A stretch of 42,703 nucleotides of DNA from Desulfovulcanus ferrireducens. GTDB lineage: Bacteria > Desulfobacterota > Desulfovibrionia > Desulfovibrionales > Desulfonatronovibrionaceae. Below, piece by piece: positions 42,580 through 42,703 of the stretch. Both the position numbers and the translations under genes were made by a program. Within the stretch, counting starts at the first letter, position 1, and each line of letters begins with the position of its first letter. The notes beneath the pieces were generated by a model. It worked only from the letters and a program-made list of their open reading frames with translations. It was not told the origin of the DNA and searched no databases. The stretch is from the NCBI RefSeq assembly GCF_018704065.1, contig NZ_JAGUQP010000027.1:1-42703 (forward strand), written 5' to 3'.

Positions 42580-42703
42580 CTCAACTTTCTCGTATGTTTA
42601 CATCACCTGTTTTCAAATTTAAGAGATAAAGAAATAAGAATTTAGGCGTGACAGACCGTTCAACTTTCTGGTGCATCAAGACACCGTAACTCAGCTTTTG
42701 GTC
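42580..42703. repeat. Right terminal copy of the 124-bp inverted repeat
   Basis: It is the exact reverse complement of bases 1-124 and begins six bases after the UbiD stop. The flanking sequences differ at once, so the identical segment is precisely 124 bp as far as the window goes. Confidence 0.9.

Overview
The window looks like a contig from a sulfate-reducing deltaproteobacterium of the Desulfovibrionales type, with moderate to low GC. That assignment is inference from gene content: a Lon protease carrying a response-regulator domain beside a sigma-54 two-component system, a MoeA protein fused to a periplasmic-binding-protein-like domain, a MucR-type regulator, a shikimate-kinase-like protein in an amino-acid context, and a Usp/SLC13/CBS/NhaD ion-transport group. 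No rRNA, tRNA, CRISPR array or phage module was seen. Both ends carry the same 124-bp sequence in opposite orientation, so the contig probably stops in two copies of a genomic repeat.

Layout. 1-669: repeat, AT-rich spacer and a possible sigma-54 promoter. 669-5776 (+): universal stress protein, SLC13-type anion permease with two TrkA-C domains, CBS-domain protein and an NhaD-type antiporter, the last preceded by a structured leader ending in a U-tract. 5777-6860: gene-free and packed with nested palindromes. 6861-11731: a Lon-like protease with a receiver domain inserted just before its AAA+ module, facing a histidine kinase and NtrC-family regulator on the other strand. 11891-15503 (-): flagellar run of FliJ, MotE-like protein, TruA and a FliD-like protein. 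15840-17783 (+): MoeA fusion. 17799-21477 (-): nitroreductase, CobS with a SAM hydroxide adenosyltransferase, and a YitT-family membrane protein. 21811-27450: a DUF2156 protein, an IS1595-type transposase relative that has lost catalytic acids, TopA, MucR and an unknown 163-aa protein. 27464-34080 (-): a complete livK-H-M-G-F branched-chain amino-acid ABC transporter followed by a kinase that is probably homoserine kinase, a cysteine-cluster protein and a lipoprotein. 34280-36372 (+): gmhA, an FmdB-like zinc ribbon and hemC. 36431-42573: an exported unknown protein, a rhomboid protease, a MATE exporter, FxsA and a UbiD-family decarboxylase.

The most interesting points are (i) the Lon-receiver fusion, which suggests proteolysis gated by phosphorylation from the neighbouring kinase; (ii) a family of intergenic palindromes with common ends (agagtctgtggccaaac and its complement) and interiors from about 38 to over 500 bp, sometimes nested; (iii) the RNA-like element ahead of the NhaD antiporter; and (iv) a transposase that kept its DNA-binding parts but lost its catalytic acids.

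Limits: everything is by eye, without database searches. Protein families rest on recognised motifs, and several start codons are choices among alternatives, stated in each entry.
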